NCBI RefSeq assembly: GCF_007097145.1
Contig: NZ_VJVZ01000001.1
Location: 598,803-662,802 of the forward strand
Reading direction: 5' to 3'
DNA: 64,000 nucleotides
DNA from: Flavobacterium zepuense
GTDB taxonomy: Bacteria > Bacteroidota > Bacteroidia > Flavobacteriales > Flavobacteriaceae
Part shown: piece by piece, positions 55,571-63,943 of the stretch
Layout: every line of letters starts with the position of its first letter
Position numbering within the stretch: position 1 is the stretch's first letter
Notes under the pieces: model-generated
The model's input: the letters and a program-made list of their open reading frames with translations, nothing else
Databases searched by the model: none
What the model was told of the DNA's origin: nothing
Program-made: the position numbers and the translations under genes

Positions 55571-55819
55571 ATGAAGCGAATCATGGATATGGCAGCCCAA
55601 ATCAAAAATAATTTAATCGCAAGGATTAAAGATTCTACCGATTTAAATTTACTCAGAGCCCTTCAAACTATTTTTGATTCTTCAGAACAATCACTATATC
55701 AACTATCTAATAAAGAGCAAAGTGCCATAAACAAGGGACGTGAGCAAATTGCACAAGGAAATTTTACTGAAAACACTGAAGTAATGCAGGAAATGAGATC
55801 ATGGCTAACAAAAAAATAG
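55571..55819 (+). CDS. RelB-like antitoxin of a type II toxin-antitoxin pair
   Basis: 82 aa, acidic and helical, with no clear DNA-binding motif in a standard place. The C-terminal half (LSNKEQSAINKGREQIAQGN, then MRSWLTKK) is a pattern of small antitoxins that wrap around RelE/ParE toxins. Its last 19 bases overlap the toxin gene. A palindrome just upstream of its ATG could serve as operator. The name RelB is only family-level. Confidence 0.75.
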   Translation: MKRIMDMAAQIKNNLIARIKDSTDLNLLRALQTIFDSSEQSLYQLSNKEQSAINKGREQIAQGNFTENTEVMQEMRSWLTKK

Positions 55820-56094
55820 TTTGGTCTGAACTTGCGAAATTAGAACTTGCCGCTACATTAGAATTTTATTTACTTCAAAATGGTACTCCCGACTATAGCA
55901 TCAAGCTATTAAATGAAATTGAAGATTTACTGACTACCTTATCAAAGAGCGAATTTATTGGAAGGCTTACATCTAATAAAACTACGCGAATTGTTTCCAT
56001 GAAAATTTATTCGATATTCTATGAAATAAATATGATCAAATTGAAATTGTTTCATTTTGGGACGACCGTCAAAACCCTTATAACAGAAAAGTAA
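55801..56094 (+). CDS. RelE/ParE-like toxin
   Basis: 97 aa of the RelE/ParE fold: VWSELAKLELAATLEFYLLQNG (helix-turn-helix start), PDYSIKLLNEIEDLLTTLSK, GRLTSNKTTRIVSMKIYSIFYEI and KLKLFHFGTTVKT at the C-terminus. The toxin starts within the antitoxin gene in a different frame, a common arrangement. Whether it cleaves mRNA (RelE) or poisons gyrase (ParE) cannot be told. The frame is intact. Confidence 0.85.
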   Translation: MANKKIVWSELAKLELAATLEFYLLQNGTPDYSIKLLNEIEDLLTTLSKSEFIGRLTSNKTTRIVSMKIYSIFYEINMIKLKLFHFGTTVKTLITEK

Positions 56095-56103
56095 AATAAC
56101 AAA

Positions 56104-56125
56104 CCCCGCCACTTTAGTAACGGGG
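56104..56125 (+). terminator. Short hairpin after the toxin gene
   Basis: CCCCG and CGGGG flank a 12-base loop. There is no strong T tail, so termination is uncertain. Confidence 0.4.
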
Positions 56126-56178
56126 ATATAAATTATTACATTAAAAAATTAGCTAATTACTATATTACTAAACCTTAC

Positions 56179-57075
56179 TTAATTCTCCACAATAAGCACT
56201 TCTACCCTGCGGTTAGCTTCGCGCTCATTAGCATCTTTTTCGGGTATTGCATACATGGGTTGCGATACGCCAAAGCCTTCAAAGCTTAGGCGGCTTTTAT
56301 CGATACCGCTTTTGTTTAAGAACATCATTATAGCCTTTGCACGTTGGGTAGAAAGGTCGTTTCTATCGGCTTTCATGCAGCATACATGCCCCTGAAGTTT
56401 AATTTTAAGCAACGGGTTGGCCTTCATAACCTCAAGCAGTTCAAACAAACGCGGGCGCGAGTCGGGCATTACGCCAAACGTGTTTTCATAAAAATTAAGG
56501 TTGGGTATACGTATTTTTTCGCCTTTTTTAGCTTCGCCAAGTTGCTTCATAAATGCCTGGTCAAGCTTAAGTTCTTCTTCTTTTCCACCCGCCCCCATTG
56601 CCATAACGCTGGCAGGGTAACTTACCGGACCTTTAGGTTTTGCAGGTGCAGTAGTTTTAGGAGCTTCGGTAAGGCCCAACACTTCACTTTCGCGGGCAAG
56701 GTCTTTTTGCTTTAAAAAGTAAATCGTAACCTTACGGTTTTCTGCCTTTATGGGCGATTGTTTATGTAGCTTACCAAAGCTGCGGGTTTTAAAATCTTCG
56801 CGGGTATTTACTTTACCCTTTATATTTCTAAAAACTGTGGTTACCCGGCGTTGCGATAGCGTGTCGTTAAGGCCTATCGTTCCGTCTTCATCGGTGTAAC
56901 CGTTTATTGCCAATATTTTAGATGTACCATTAGTATTTATCCAGCCTAATAGCCTGCCCTGTTCTATTGGGGTAAGTTCATATTTATTACTGTCAAAATA
57001 TATAGAGAATTGATCCTGAGCCATAAGCATGGCAGGAAAAAGCAGTAGCATAAGTATGGAGAACAGTCTTTTCAT
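56179..57075 (-). CDS. OmpA-family protein with two OmpA-like domains
   Basis: 298 aa with a signal peptide (MKRLFSILMLLLFPAMLMAQ). Two OmpA-like peptidoglycan-binding domains are seen: one at about 22-100 (FSIYFDSNKYELTPIEQGRL, INGYTDEDGTIGLNDTLSQR) and one at about 185-298 (LNFYENTFGVMPDSRPRLFE, LQGHVCCMKADRNDLSTQRA, EREANRRVEVLIV). There is no beta-barrel domain between. The protein should hold the outer membrane or a complex to the cell wall. Two tandem domains in one polypeptide are unusual. Confidence 0.85.
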   Translation of the reverse strand: MKRLFSILMLLLFPAMLMAQDQFSIYFDSNKYELTPIEQGRLLGWINTNGTSKILAINGYTDEDGTIGLNDTLSQRRVTTVFRNIKGKVNTREDFKTRSFGKLHKQSPIKAENRKVTIYFLKQKDLARESEVLGLTEAPKTTAPAKPKGPVSYPASVMAMGAGGKEEELKLDQAFMKQLGEAKKGEKIRIPNLNFYENTFGVMPDSRPRLFELLEVMKANPLLKIKLQGHVCCMKADRNDLSTQRAKAIMMFLNKSGIDKSRLSFEGFGVSQPMYAIPEKDANEREANRRVEVLIVEN

Positions 57076-57421
57076 AATGGTTTTGTTTTTGAAAATCTAA
57101 CGAAAGTAACGATTTATTTATTTTAAACGTTACGCCTGTGTTTTTATTGGCACACAACAATATTATCAATAGGCATACAAAATGTATGCTGCTTTTTATA
57201 ATCGTTACTACAGTGTGAATCCTTTTACAGTATTTTTGGCGAAAAAATTCTTACTATTTAATTTTATTTAGTTAAAATTAAGCATAATTCAATAATTTAA
57301 TATAAAAAAACTAACAATCATAATTCGTAAATTGTTAAAATTCCTTTAACGCTATTTTAACAGGAACACAACCGTGTTCGATGTAATTTCACATCCTGAA
57401 ACCAAGTAAAGCCAATACGTT
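57076..57421. other. Divergent gap before the P450 gene, with a palindrome
   Basis: About 350 bases without a gene. GAACAC-AACC-GTGTTC (57364-57379), a perfect 6-bp inverted repeat, lies 42 bases before the P450 start and could be an operator. The rest is AT-rich. Confidence 0.45.
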
Positions 57422-58648
57422 ATGGATACTACATTCGGACTATTCTTTCAAGGTTACCCCCACCTGCTGCAAAAATTTCGCAGCCAGCAACGCGATGTTG
57501 TAGAAACTAACATTTTGCCTTTTATAAAAGCTATTGCCATGAGGGGAGAAAAAGCGGCTAAGCTGTTTTTTGATGAGCATAAGTTTTTACGCCAGGACTC
57601 TGCCAGGGCAGAGCAAAGTACGTTTTCTGCAGCCGGTATTGTACCCGCTGATGAGAGTGCCTTTGTAAGCAAAGACCTCGCATTACAGGTATTGACTCCC
57701 GAGTCTTTAAGCAGGCTTGAAGCAATTTTTAGCGAGCGCCTTAACGATTGCCTGGACCACTGGCAAACCCGTAATAATATTACCCTGTTTCATGAAGCTG
57801 AGAAGGTTTTGTGTATTGCTGCCTGCGAATGGCTTGGCATACCCTTACACGAGCAGGAAATTAACCTGCGCACCGGCCAGCTTTCGTTGCTTGTAGAAGC
57901 AGAAGGATCTGTAGGTCCACGTTTTTTTAGAGGACGTACCAGCCGTAAAAGGTTGGAAATGTGGCTTTCTCTCCTTACAGAAGATTTAAGGGGCGGCCGC
58001 TTAAAAGTTGCCGGAAATACGGTGTTTCAGTCGGTTGCATTTCGTAAGGATGAAAACGGCGTTATTCTTGATGCCCGTGCTGCCGGTATTGAATTACTAA
58101 ACCTTATACGCCCTATTGTAAGCGTAGCAAGACATGTGGTTTTTGCGGCAATGGCACTTAAAGAACATCCGCAGTACAGTAACATACTGAAGGAAACCCC
58201 TGCGATGTATGATAATTTTGTACACGAGGTTAGGCGTTACTACCCTTGTTCGCCCATGATGGCCGCTACCGTGCGCAATGAATTTGAATATGAAGGCATT
58301 AAATTTAATAAAGGTGTGCTGGTAATGCTTGATGTATATGCCACTAACCACCATGAAGATGCCTGGAAAAACCCGGAAATGTTTTTTCCTGAGCGTTTTG
58401 AAACCATTAAAAATCATACTTTTAGCCAAGCACAACCTGCCGGAGATACCGGTGTAGATTATGCCCGTACCAGCGGAGAAGTTGCTGTAAGGCTCACAAA
58501 ATCAGCACTACGCTTTTTAAACGAGCAGGTGCAGTACTCTGTACCCGATCAGGATTTGAGTATTGATATGTCGCGCATACCTGCCCTGCCGCAAAGCCGC
58601 TTTAAACTTAAAATAGAGAGTAAAGCCGCAGGATTGGTTGCCATGTAA
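57422..58648 (+). CDS. CYP152-like P450 homologue lacking the heme-ligand Cys
   Basis: 408 aa, full length for the CYP152 (peroxygenase/fatty-acid hydroxylase) family. The substrate-binding Arg-Pro of helix I is present (LLNLIRPIVSVARHVVF, Arg230-Pro231), the ExxR is present (FVHEVRRYYP, Glu269/Arg272), and MLDVYATNHHEDAWKNPEMF and FPERF are conserved. The heme loop is different: where relatives have GGG...GHRCPGEG, this protein reads DYARTSGEVAV, so Thr350 (codon ACC 58469-58471) stands in place of the axial Cys. The DGSAHIHRK region near the N-terminus is also altered (DESAFVSKD, about 77-85). The frame is open throughout. I infer a heme-free pseudo-enzyme or an atypical activity. Confidence 0.85.
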   Translation: MDTTFGLFFQGYPHLLQKFRSQQRDVVETNILPFIKAIAMRGEKAAKLFFDEHKFLRQDSARAEQSTFSAAGIVPADESAFVSKDLALQVLTPESLSRLEAIFSERLNDCLDHWQTRNNITLFHEAEKVLCIAACEWLGIPLHEQEINLRTGQLSLLVEAEGSVGPRFFRGRTSRKRLEMWLSLLTEDLRGGRLKVAGNTVFQSVAFRKDENGVILDARAAGIELLNLIRPIVSVARHVVFAAMALKEHPQYSNILKETPAMYDNFVHEVRRYYPCSPMMAATVRNEFEYEGIKFNKGVLVMLDVYATNHHEDAWKNPEMFFPERFETIKNHTFSQAQPAGDTGVDYARTSGEVAVRLTKSALRFLNEQVQYSVPDQDLSIDMSRIPALPQSRFKLKIESKAAGLVAM

Positions 58649-58686
58649 TTGTATCCACCACACCCCCATGATATTCAGTTCATAAA

Positions 58687-58719
58687 AAAACCTGCAACGC
58701 CATGAGCATTGCAGGTTTT
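58687..58719 (+). terminator. Terminator between the P450 and isoaspartyl peptidase genes
   Basis: AAAACCTGCAA pairs with TTGCAGGTTTT around an 11-base loop. It is symmetrical and probably serves both converging genes. Confidence 0.75.
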
Positions 58720-58748
58720 AAGAACTGAACGTATTATAAACAATATTT

Positions 58749-59591
58749 TTAGCTGAACACTTCAACATTTTCTCCATCAAAGCTGGCAAATACCATGCTT
58801 GGATGCGAATCCTGGTGAAAGATGTTTCCCTTGGCATCTATCCCAATAGCTCCGGCAAAACCGCCGTAGGGCTTAAGCTCGGCAAAGGTTTTATCAAAGG
58901 CATCGGCAATGGCCACGCCATCGGTAACGCGGGTTACTATTTTAGTAGCGGTAGCATTACTCACAATATCTTCGCCCACACCCGTGCAGCTCACGCCGCA
59001 AAATGCATTAGCGTAGTTTCCTGCCACGGTAGCACTGTCAGATATCCTTCCTACCATCTCAAAGCCTTTTCCTCCTGTAGAGGTCGCTACGGCAAGTTTA
59101 CCTTCTGCGTCAAGCGCCACACAGCCCACTGTCCCTGTTCCTGTCGCGGCAAGTTTCTTTTCGTATTCAGCACGGCGCTCGGGCGTTTCAGTGCTAAATT
59201 CGGCAAAACCATTAGCCGCAGCAAACTGATTAGCACCTTCGCCACCTAAAACGCGGTCGTCATACGGCATCAGTTTTTCGGAAACTAAAATAGGGTTCTG
59301 CACATTCTGGATGTTGATAACACCGCTTAGCTTTTGGGTGGTGCCATCCATAAGGGCGGCACTCATTCTAATTTGCCCGTCGCTTTGAATTTGAGACCCT
59401 ATACCCGCGTTAAACAACGGATTATCTTCTAATAAAGAAACCGCATAAACCACCGTTTGGGTAGCGCTATGCGACTGTAGGTATTGGTAGGCATCTTTAA
59501 CTATTGTAGTTAATGCCTGTTGTTTGGCAGCTTTGGTTTGCGCATCGGTAGTAGATTCGCTAAAAAAACCGCCGTGTATAATTAGTTTCAT
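58749..59591 (-). CDS. iaaA: Isoaspartyl peptidase / L-asparaginase (Ntn hydrolase)
   Basis: 280 aa, type 2 asparaginase/isoaspartyl peptidase. The precursor cleaves itself before Thr154 (TGTGTVGCVALD) to give alpha and beta subunits. LFNAGIGSQIQ and the STGGKGF segment match the family. These enzymes split beta-aspartyl dipeptides such as beta-Asp-Arg, the product of cyanophycinase. It lies next to cphB and cphA, which supports a role in cyanophycin breakdown. The gene symbol rests on family and context. Confidence 0.85.
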   Translation of the reverse strand: MKLIIHGGFFSESTTDAQTKAAKQQALTTIVKDAYQYLQSHSATQTVVYAVSLLEDNPLFNAGIGSQIQSDGQIRMSAALMDGTTQKLSGVINIQNVQNPILVSEKLMPYDDRVLGGEGANQFAAANGFAEFSTETPERRAEYEKKLAATGTGTVGCVALDAEGKLAVATSTGGKGFEMVGRISDSATVAGNYANAFCGVSCTGVGEDIVSNATATKIVTRVTDGVAIADAFDKTFAELKPYGGFAGAIGIDAKGNIFHQDSHPSMVFASFDGENVEVFS

Positions 59592-59618
59592 AGTAATGAA
59601 ATGTTTGCTGATTGATCG

Positions 59619-59706
59619 CTGTCATTGCGAGGAGGCACGACGAAGCAATCTCATAATTTTCAACGATAGATTGCCGCGCTCCATTGCATTTCGCTCGCAA
59701 TGACAG
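59619..59706. repeat. Interspersed repeat with CTGTCATTGCGAG inverted ends
   Basis: CTGTCATTGCGAG (59619-59631) and its inverted copy CTCGCAATGACAG (59694-59706) bound a segment containing GCACGACGAAGCAATCTCAT and GATTGCCGCGCTC, a family of dispersed repeats known from many bacteria. It fills the gap between two genes. Confidence 0.8.
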
Positions 59707-59732
59707 TACGTGAAAATGAGCGCCCTCTCCCT

Positions 59733-60665
59733 CTACTCCTTATCATCGTTCACCGGGTCAGAATCTGCTTCTGCCGGGGTGTATAAAGGAATGGAGTATT
59801 GTGAGTTGTGTATTTCCATAACGTGCGTGTTAAGGTCGTACGTATCATACATGCTCATTACATGCACGATCATATTGTTTATGCTAATAGGCTTGCCCAG
59901 TTCTACCTGCGTAAGGTTGGTGTCCATTATCTGGCGGCCGTCTACAAGAATTACAAGTCCGCTGCCTATGGCTTCCATTTTACCGTCGCTGGTAATAAGC
60001 AGTCCTGTATCTTCACCAAGGCCAATGCCCAGTACGCGGGGGTTACCCACCACTGCCTGAAACAAACGCCCTATACGGCCGCGCTGTACAAAGTGGGTAT
60101 CTATAATTACATTCTCAATAAGACTAAGGCCGCTGGTAATTTTTACCTCGCCTTTAAGCAAGGCCTCCTGGCTGCTGCCCTGGTAGATCATGTTGTTAGA
60201 TGCTGCTGCTGCACCGGCCGATGTACCTGCATAAATAAAATCTTCGTTCTTAAATTTATCCAGTATAATATCGTGTAGTTTGGTACCACCAAGAATTGAT
60301 GTTAGCCTAAGCTGGTCGCCACCGGTAAACATAACCACATCAGCAGCCTGTATACGTGCAAGTATCTCAGGGTCTTTGGTCTGCTCCCTTTTTTCTATAT
60401 ACATAAGGCCCACATTCCTGGCCTGTAAATATTCAAACGCCTTTACATATTGCGGCCCTACCTCACGCGGAATAACCGATGCCGTAGTGATAACCTCAAT
60501 ACGCGACTCTTCGCCGTGTTTAGACTCGCGAATTATACGGCGTAAAATGCCGGTTTCAAAAAAGTTAAGATTATTGGCTATGTTAGCATCATAAGATGCC
60601 TCGGTAAAACTGCCCTTATCTACCGCGCCACCTATTATTATGAGTTTCCCCTGTACATTATTCAT
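59733..60665 (-). CDS. cphB: Cyanophycinase (peptidase S51 family)
   Basis: 310 aa, hydrolysing cyanophycin to beta-Asp-Arg dipeptides. The catalytic serine is Ser149 in YAGTSAGAAAASN. The family signs GKLIIIGGAVDKG at the N-terminus, VMFTGGDQLRLTS (111-123) and IDTHFVQRGRIGRLFQAVV are conserved. No signal peptide, so it acts in the cytoplasm. It is divergent from cphA across 245 bases. Confidence 0.93.
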   Translation of the reverse strand: MNNVQGKLIIIGGAVDKGSFTEASYDANIANNLNFFETGILRRIIRESKHGEESRIEVITTASVIPREVGPQYVKAFEYLQARNVGLMYIEKREQTKDPEILARIQAADVVMFTGGDQLRLTSILGGTKLHDIILDKFKNEDFIYAGTSAGAAAASNNMIYQGSSQEALLKGEVKITSGLSLIENVIIDTHFVQRGRIGRLFQAVVGNPRVLGIGLGEDTGLLITSDGKMEAIGSGLVILVDGRQIMDTNLTQVELGKPISINNMIVHVMSMYDTYDLNTHVMEIHNSQYSIPLYTPAEADSDPVNDDKE

Positions 60666-60669
60666 GCTG

Positions 60670-60700
60670 CAAAATTAATTAAATACGTAAAAAACGCAAT
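60670..60700 (-). promoter_or_regulatory. Promoter of cphB
   Basis: On the minus strand ATTG, 19 bases and TAATTTTG (60670-60677). The -7 element fits TAnnTTTG and lies only four bases from the ATG, so the mRNA may be leaderless. Confidence 0.6.
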
Positions 60701-60910
60701 TTACGGTTAATTATTTCTTTACAAATTGTTACCAAAGGCAATATTTGCAAAATATTTACTGCAAAGATACTTTTTAATTATTTTTTTAAGTAATTTTCTA
60801 ACGATGAAATACGATTTAAAAAGCATCTGTTAAATTTCAACAAAAAACTCAACACCAGCACATTATTTTAAGAATCACAATTAACCTTTTATACCCCTTT
60901 TTACCAGTTT

Positions 60911-63538
60911 ATGAAAATCGAGAAAATACAGGCACTTCGCGGACCCAACATTTGGAGCGTAAAAAGAAAAAAACTGATACAAATGCGCCTCGATCTCGAA
61001 GAGATGGAGCAATTTCCCACCAATAAAATAGATGGTTTTCGTGAGAGGATAGAGGCGCTGATGCCTTCCTTATATACGCACCGATGCAGCGAAGGTACAC
61101 CGGGCGGCTTTTTTTCGAGAATTGAACGCGGCACCTGGATGGGCCACGTTATAGAACATATTGCTTTAGAAATACAAACCCTTGCAGGGATGGATACCGG
61201 TTTTGGCCGCACACGCGAAACCAAAACGCCCGGCACCTATAATGTAGTGTTTAGCTACCTGGAAGAAAATGTGGGTATATATGCTGCCGAAGCATCGGTG
61301 CGTATTGCCGAAGCGCTTATTGCAGGTACCGAATACGACCTGGATGCCGACATACAAATGATGCGGAAAATTCGCGAACGCGACCGCCTGGGCCCAAGTA
61401 CCGGCAGTATAGTGGAAGAAGCTGTAGCACGCGATATCCCGTGGATTCGCCTTGGCACCAATTCGCTTGTACAGTTGGGTTACGGTATCAACCAAATGCG
61501 TTTTCAGGCCACTATTACCAATAAAACCAGCCATATAGCGGTAGATATTGCCTGCAATAAAGAACAAACCAAGCGTATGCTTAGTGCCGCATCTATACCT
61601 GTTGCGGGTGGCGACATTTGTACCGACGAAGAAAGCCTTAAGGCTACCATAGAAAAAATTGGCTACCCTATTGTGCTTAAACCACTCGACGGTAATCACG
61701 GTAAGGGTGCCTCTATAAATGTAACTAATTATGAAGATGCCGTTGCAGGCCTTGCCTTTGCGCAAAATTACGGCAGCCGTGTTATTGTTGAAAAATTTAT
61801 AACTGGTTACGATTTTCGTGTACTGGTAATTGATAATAAAGTGGTGGCCGCTGCACAGCGCGTACCGGCACACGTTAAAGGCGACGGACAGCACACCATA
61901 CAGGAATTGATAGATACTGAAAACATGGATCTGCGCCGTGGTTACGGACACGAAAATGTACTGACCGAAATTACGGTAGACCGCGATACTACTGACTTGC
62001 TGACTAAAAAAGGCTACACGATAGACACGGTTCCATCAATTGGCGAGATCGTGTATTTAAAGTCGACTGCCAACCTGAGCACAGGTGGTACATCGATAGA
62101 TGTTACCGATATGATGCACCCCGAGAATATTTTCCTTTCAGAAAGGATTTCGCGTGTGATTGGCTTAGATGTTTGTGGTATTGATATTATGGCCGAGAAC
62201 CTAACACAGCCGCTTAAAGAAAATGGCGGGGTTATATTAGAGGTTAATGCTGCACCGGGTTTCAGGATGCACCTTGCCCCATCCGAAGGTTTGCCTCGAA
62301 ATGTCGCCGCCCCGGTTATAGATATGCTGTACCCTCCAGGCAAGCCAAGTCGCATTCCTATCTTTGCTATCACAGGTACTAATGGTAAAACCACCACTAC
62401 CCGACTGCTGGCACACATTGTAAAAAACAATGGTTTTAAGGTAGGCTTTACAACATCTGACGGTATTTACGTACAGAACCACATGCTGGAAAAAGGTGAC
62501 ACTACCGGGCCTTTTAGCGCCGAATATATTTTAAAAGACCCTACGGTTGAGTTTGCCATATTAGAAACTGCTCGTGGCGGTATACTTAGAAGCGGACTTG
62601 GTTTTAGCCGTTGCGATATTGGTATTATAACTAACATTCAGGAAGACCACCTTGGCCTTAGCGACATTCATAACCTTGACGACCTTTCGCGCGTAAAAAG
62701 GGTAATTCCGCGCAGCGTTAAAAAAGACGGTTGGGCAGTGCTTAACGCCGATGACCCTGAGTGTGTTAAAATAGGTAAAGAGCTGGATTGTAATGTGGCG
62801 TATTTCAGCCTTGACGAAGACAGTCCGTTTATTAAGGAAGAAGCCAAAGCCGGTCGCGTTACTGCTGTGTACGAAAATGGCTTTGTAACCATAAAAAAAG
62901 GCGAATGGAAAATTCGTATTGAAAGGGCATCGCACATTCCGCTTACCTTAGGTGGTAAAGCTAAATTTATGATAGCCAACGTACTTGCTGCCACCCTGGC
63001 ATCGTACCTGTGGGGCTTTAAGACAGAGGATATAAGCCTTTCGCTTCAAACCTTTATTCCGGGTACGGCACAAACACCTGGCCGTATGAATATTTTCGAC
63101 TTTAAGAAATTTAAGGTCCTTATCGATTTTGCACACAACCCGGCAGGCTACCTTGCGGTAGAAGACTACCTTGCCAACGTAGAGGCTACCAAAAAAATCG
63201 GTATTATATCGGGTGTGGGCGACAGGCGCGACGAGGATATTCGCAAATGTGCTACCATTGCTGCACGTATGTTCGACCATATTATTATGCGAAACGAAAA
63301 GCACCTTCGTGGCCGTACCGAAGAAGAAATCAATGGGCTACTTCTTGAAGGGTTTAAAGCCTCGGGTCGTGAGATTACTTACGAAGTGATCCCTAAAGAA
63401 ACCGATGCTATTAAACACGCCATCAGTAATGCTGTGGAAGGCAGCCATATAACTGCGCTTAGCGATGTTATTGCCAATGCCATACAAATTGTGCAGGGCT
63501 ATCTTGATAAAGAGAATGAAGAGTCGATACAATCATAA
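60911..63538 (+). CDS. cphA: Cyanophycin synthetase
   Basis: 875 aa, the usual size of CphA1. It polymerises Asp and Arg into multi-L-arginyl-poly-L-aspartate using ATP. The N-terminal domain (about 1-160) is followed by an ATP-grasp domain (KPLDGNHGKGASINV at about 256-270) and a Mur-ligase-like domain with P-loop GTNGKTTTTRLLAHI at about 487. Both active domains appear intact. The ATG at 60911 is the first in frame with the family start KIEKIQALRGPNIW. Neighbours cphB and iaaA complete the storage polymer cycle. Confidence 0.94.
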   Translation: MKIEKIQALRGPNIWSVKRKKLIQMRLDLEEMEQFPTNKIDGFRERIEALMPSLYTHRCSEGTPGGFFSRIERGTWMGHVIEHIALEIQTLAGMDTGFGRTRETKTPGTYNVVFSYLEENVGIYAAEASVRIAEALIAGTEYDLDADIQMMRKIRERDRLGPSTGSIVEEAVARDIPWIRLGTNSLVQLGYGINQMRFQATITNKTSHIAVDIACNKEQTKRMLSAASIPVAGGDICTDEESLKATIEKIGYPIVLKPLDGNHGKGASINVTNYEDAVAGLAFAQNYGSRVIVEKFITGYDFRVLVIDNKVVAAAQRVPAHVKGDGQHTIQELIDTENMDLRRGYGHENVLTEITVDRDTTDLLTKKGYTIDTVPSIGEIVYLKSTANLSTGGTSIDVTDMMHPENIFLSERISRVIGLDVCGIDIMAENLTQPLKENGGVILEVNAAPGFRMHLAPSEGLPRNVAAPVIDMLYPPGKPSRIPIFAITGTNGKTTTTRLLAHIVKNNGFKVGFTTSDGIYVQNHMLEKGDTTGPFSAEYILKDPTVEFAILETARGGILRSGLGFSRCDIGIITNIQEDHLGLSDIHNLDDLSRVKRVIPRSVKKDGWAVLNADDPECVKIGKELDCNVAYFSLDEDSPFIKEEAKAGRVTAVYENGFVTIKKGEWKIRIERASHIPLTLGGKAKFMIANVLAATLASYLWGFKTEDISLSLQTFIPGTAQTPGRMNIFDFKKFKVLIDFAHNPAGYLAVEDYLANVEATKKIGIISGVGDRRDEDIRKCATIAARMFDHIIMRNEKHLRGRTEEEINGLLLEGFKASGREITYEVIPKETDAIKHAISNAVEGSHITALSDVIANAIQIVQGYLDKENEESIQS

Positions 63539-63557
63539 ATCAATTCAGTATATACAG

Positions 63558-63589
63558 AAAGAGCCGGGTAATTAATTACCCGGCTCTTT
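63558..63589 (+). terminator. Strong terminator after cphA
   Basis: A perfect 32-base palindrome (AAAGAGCCGGGTAATT and its complement) followed by TTTTG. It could also stop the convergent 98-aa gene. Confidence 0.85.
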
Positions 63590-63616
63590 TGTTTAAAATC
63601 AGGCTGAGGCCTTCAT

Positions 63617-63913
63617 TTAATATATTTTTATTAGGTCGCCAGCAGGTGTAAAGGTGGCTGTAATATCAGTTCCGTCCTTGCTAAGTACCAATTTATATTC
63701 GCCGTCATCAGCTTTATGAGCTTCTTTTATGGTATAATTACCATAACTTTTCTTGATTTTATCCAGGGCATCTTTAGAAACCTGTGATACTTCTATCTTT
63801 TTGTATTGCTTTTCCTGAAATACTGATATAATTTCATCTCCAATTTGTGCTGTAGGTGCAGCCGTAGCGGTAAAACCTGCCGCTAAAACTACTGCTATAA
63901 ATAACTTTTTCAT
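63617..63913 (-). CDS. Small exported protein, PepSY-like
   Basis: 98 aa with a signal peptide (MKKLFIAVVLAAGFTATAAP). The mature part is one small alpha-beta domain with IEVSQVSKDALDKIKKSYGNYTIKEAHK and EYKLVLSKDGTDITATFTPAGDLI, the pattern of periplasmic PepSY-like (BLIP-like) domains. Such proteins are inhibitors or envelope sensors, but no specific function can be claimed. A TAACTTTG (63936-63943) precedes it. Confidence 0.7.
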   Translation of the reverse strand: MKKLFIAVVLAAGFTATAAPTAQIGDEIISVFQEKQYKKIEVSQVSKDALDKIKKSYGNYTIKEAHKADDGEYKLVLSKDGTDITATFTPAGDLIKIY

Positions 63914-63935
63914 ACTTTATCGATTTAGATAAACT

Positions 63936-63943
63936 CAAAGTTA
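63936..63943 (-). promoter_or_regulatory. -7 promoter element of the PepSY-like gene
   Basis: TAACTTTG on the minus strand fits TAnnTTTG exactly, 22 bases before the ATG. The -33 element is not clear. Confidence 0.5.

Noticed and set aside
61166..61951. 261-aa minus-strand open frame inside cphA
   Set aside because: Antisense to a well-conserved enzyme and without recognisable domain or start context.
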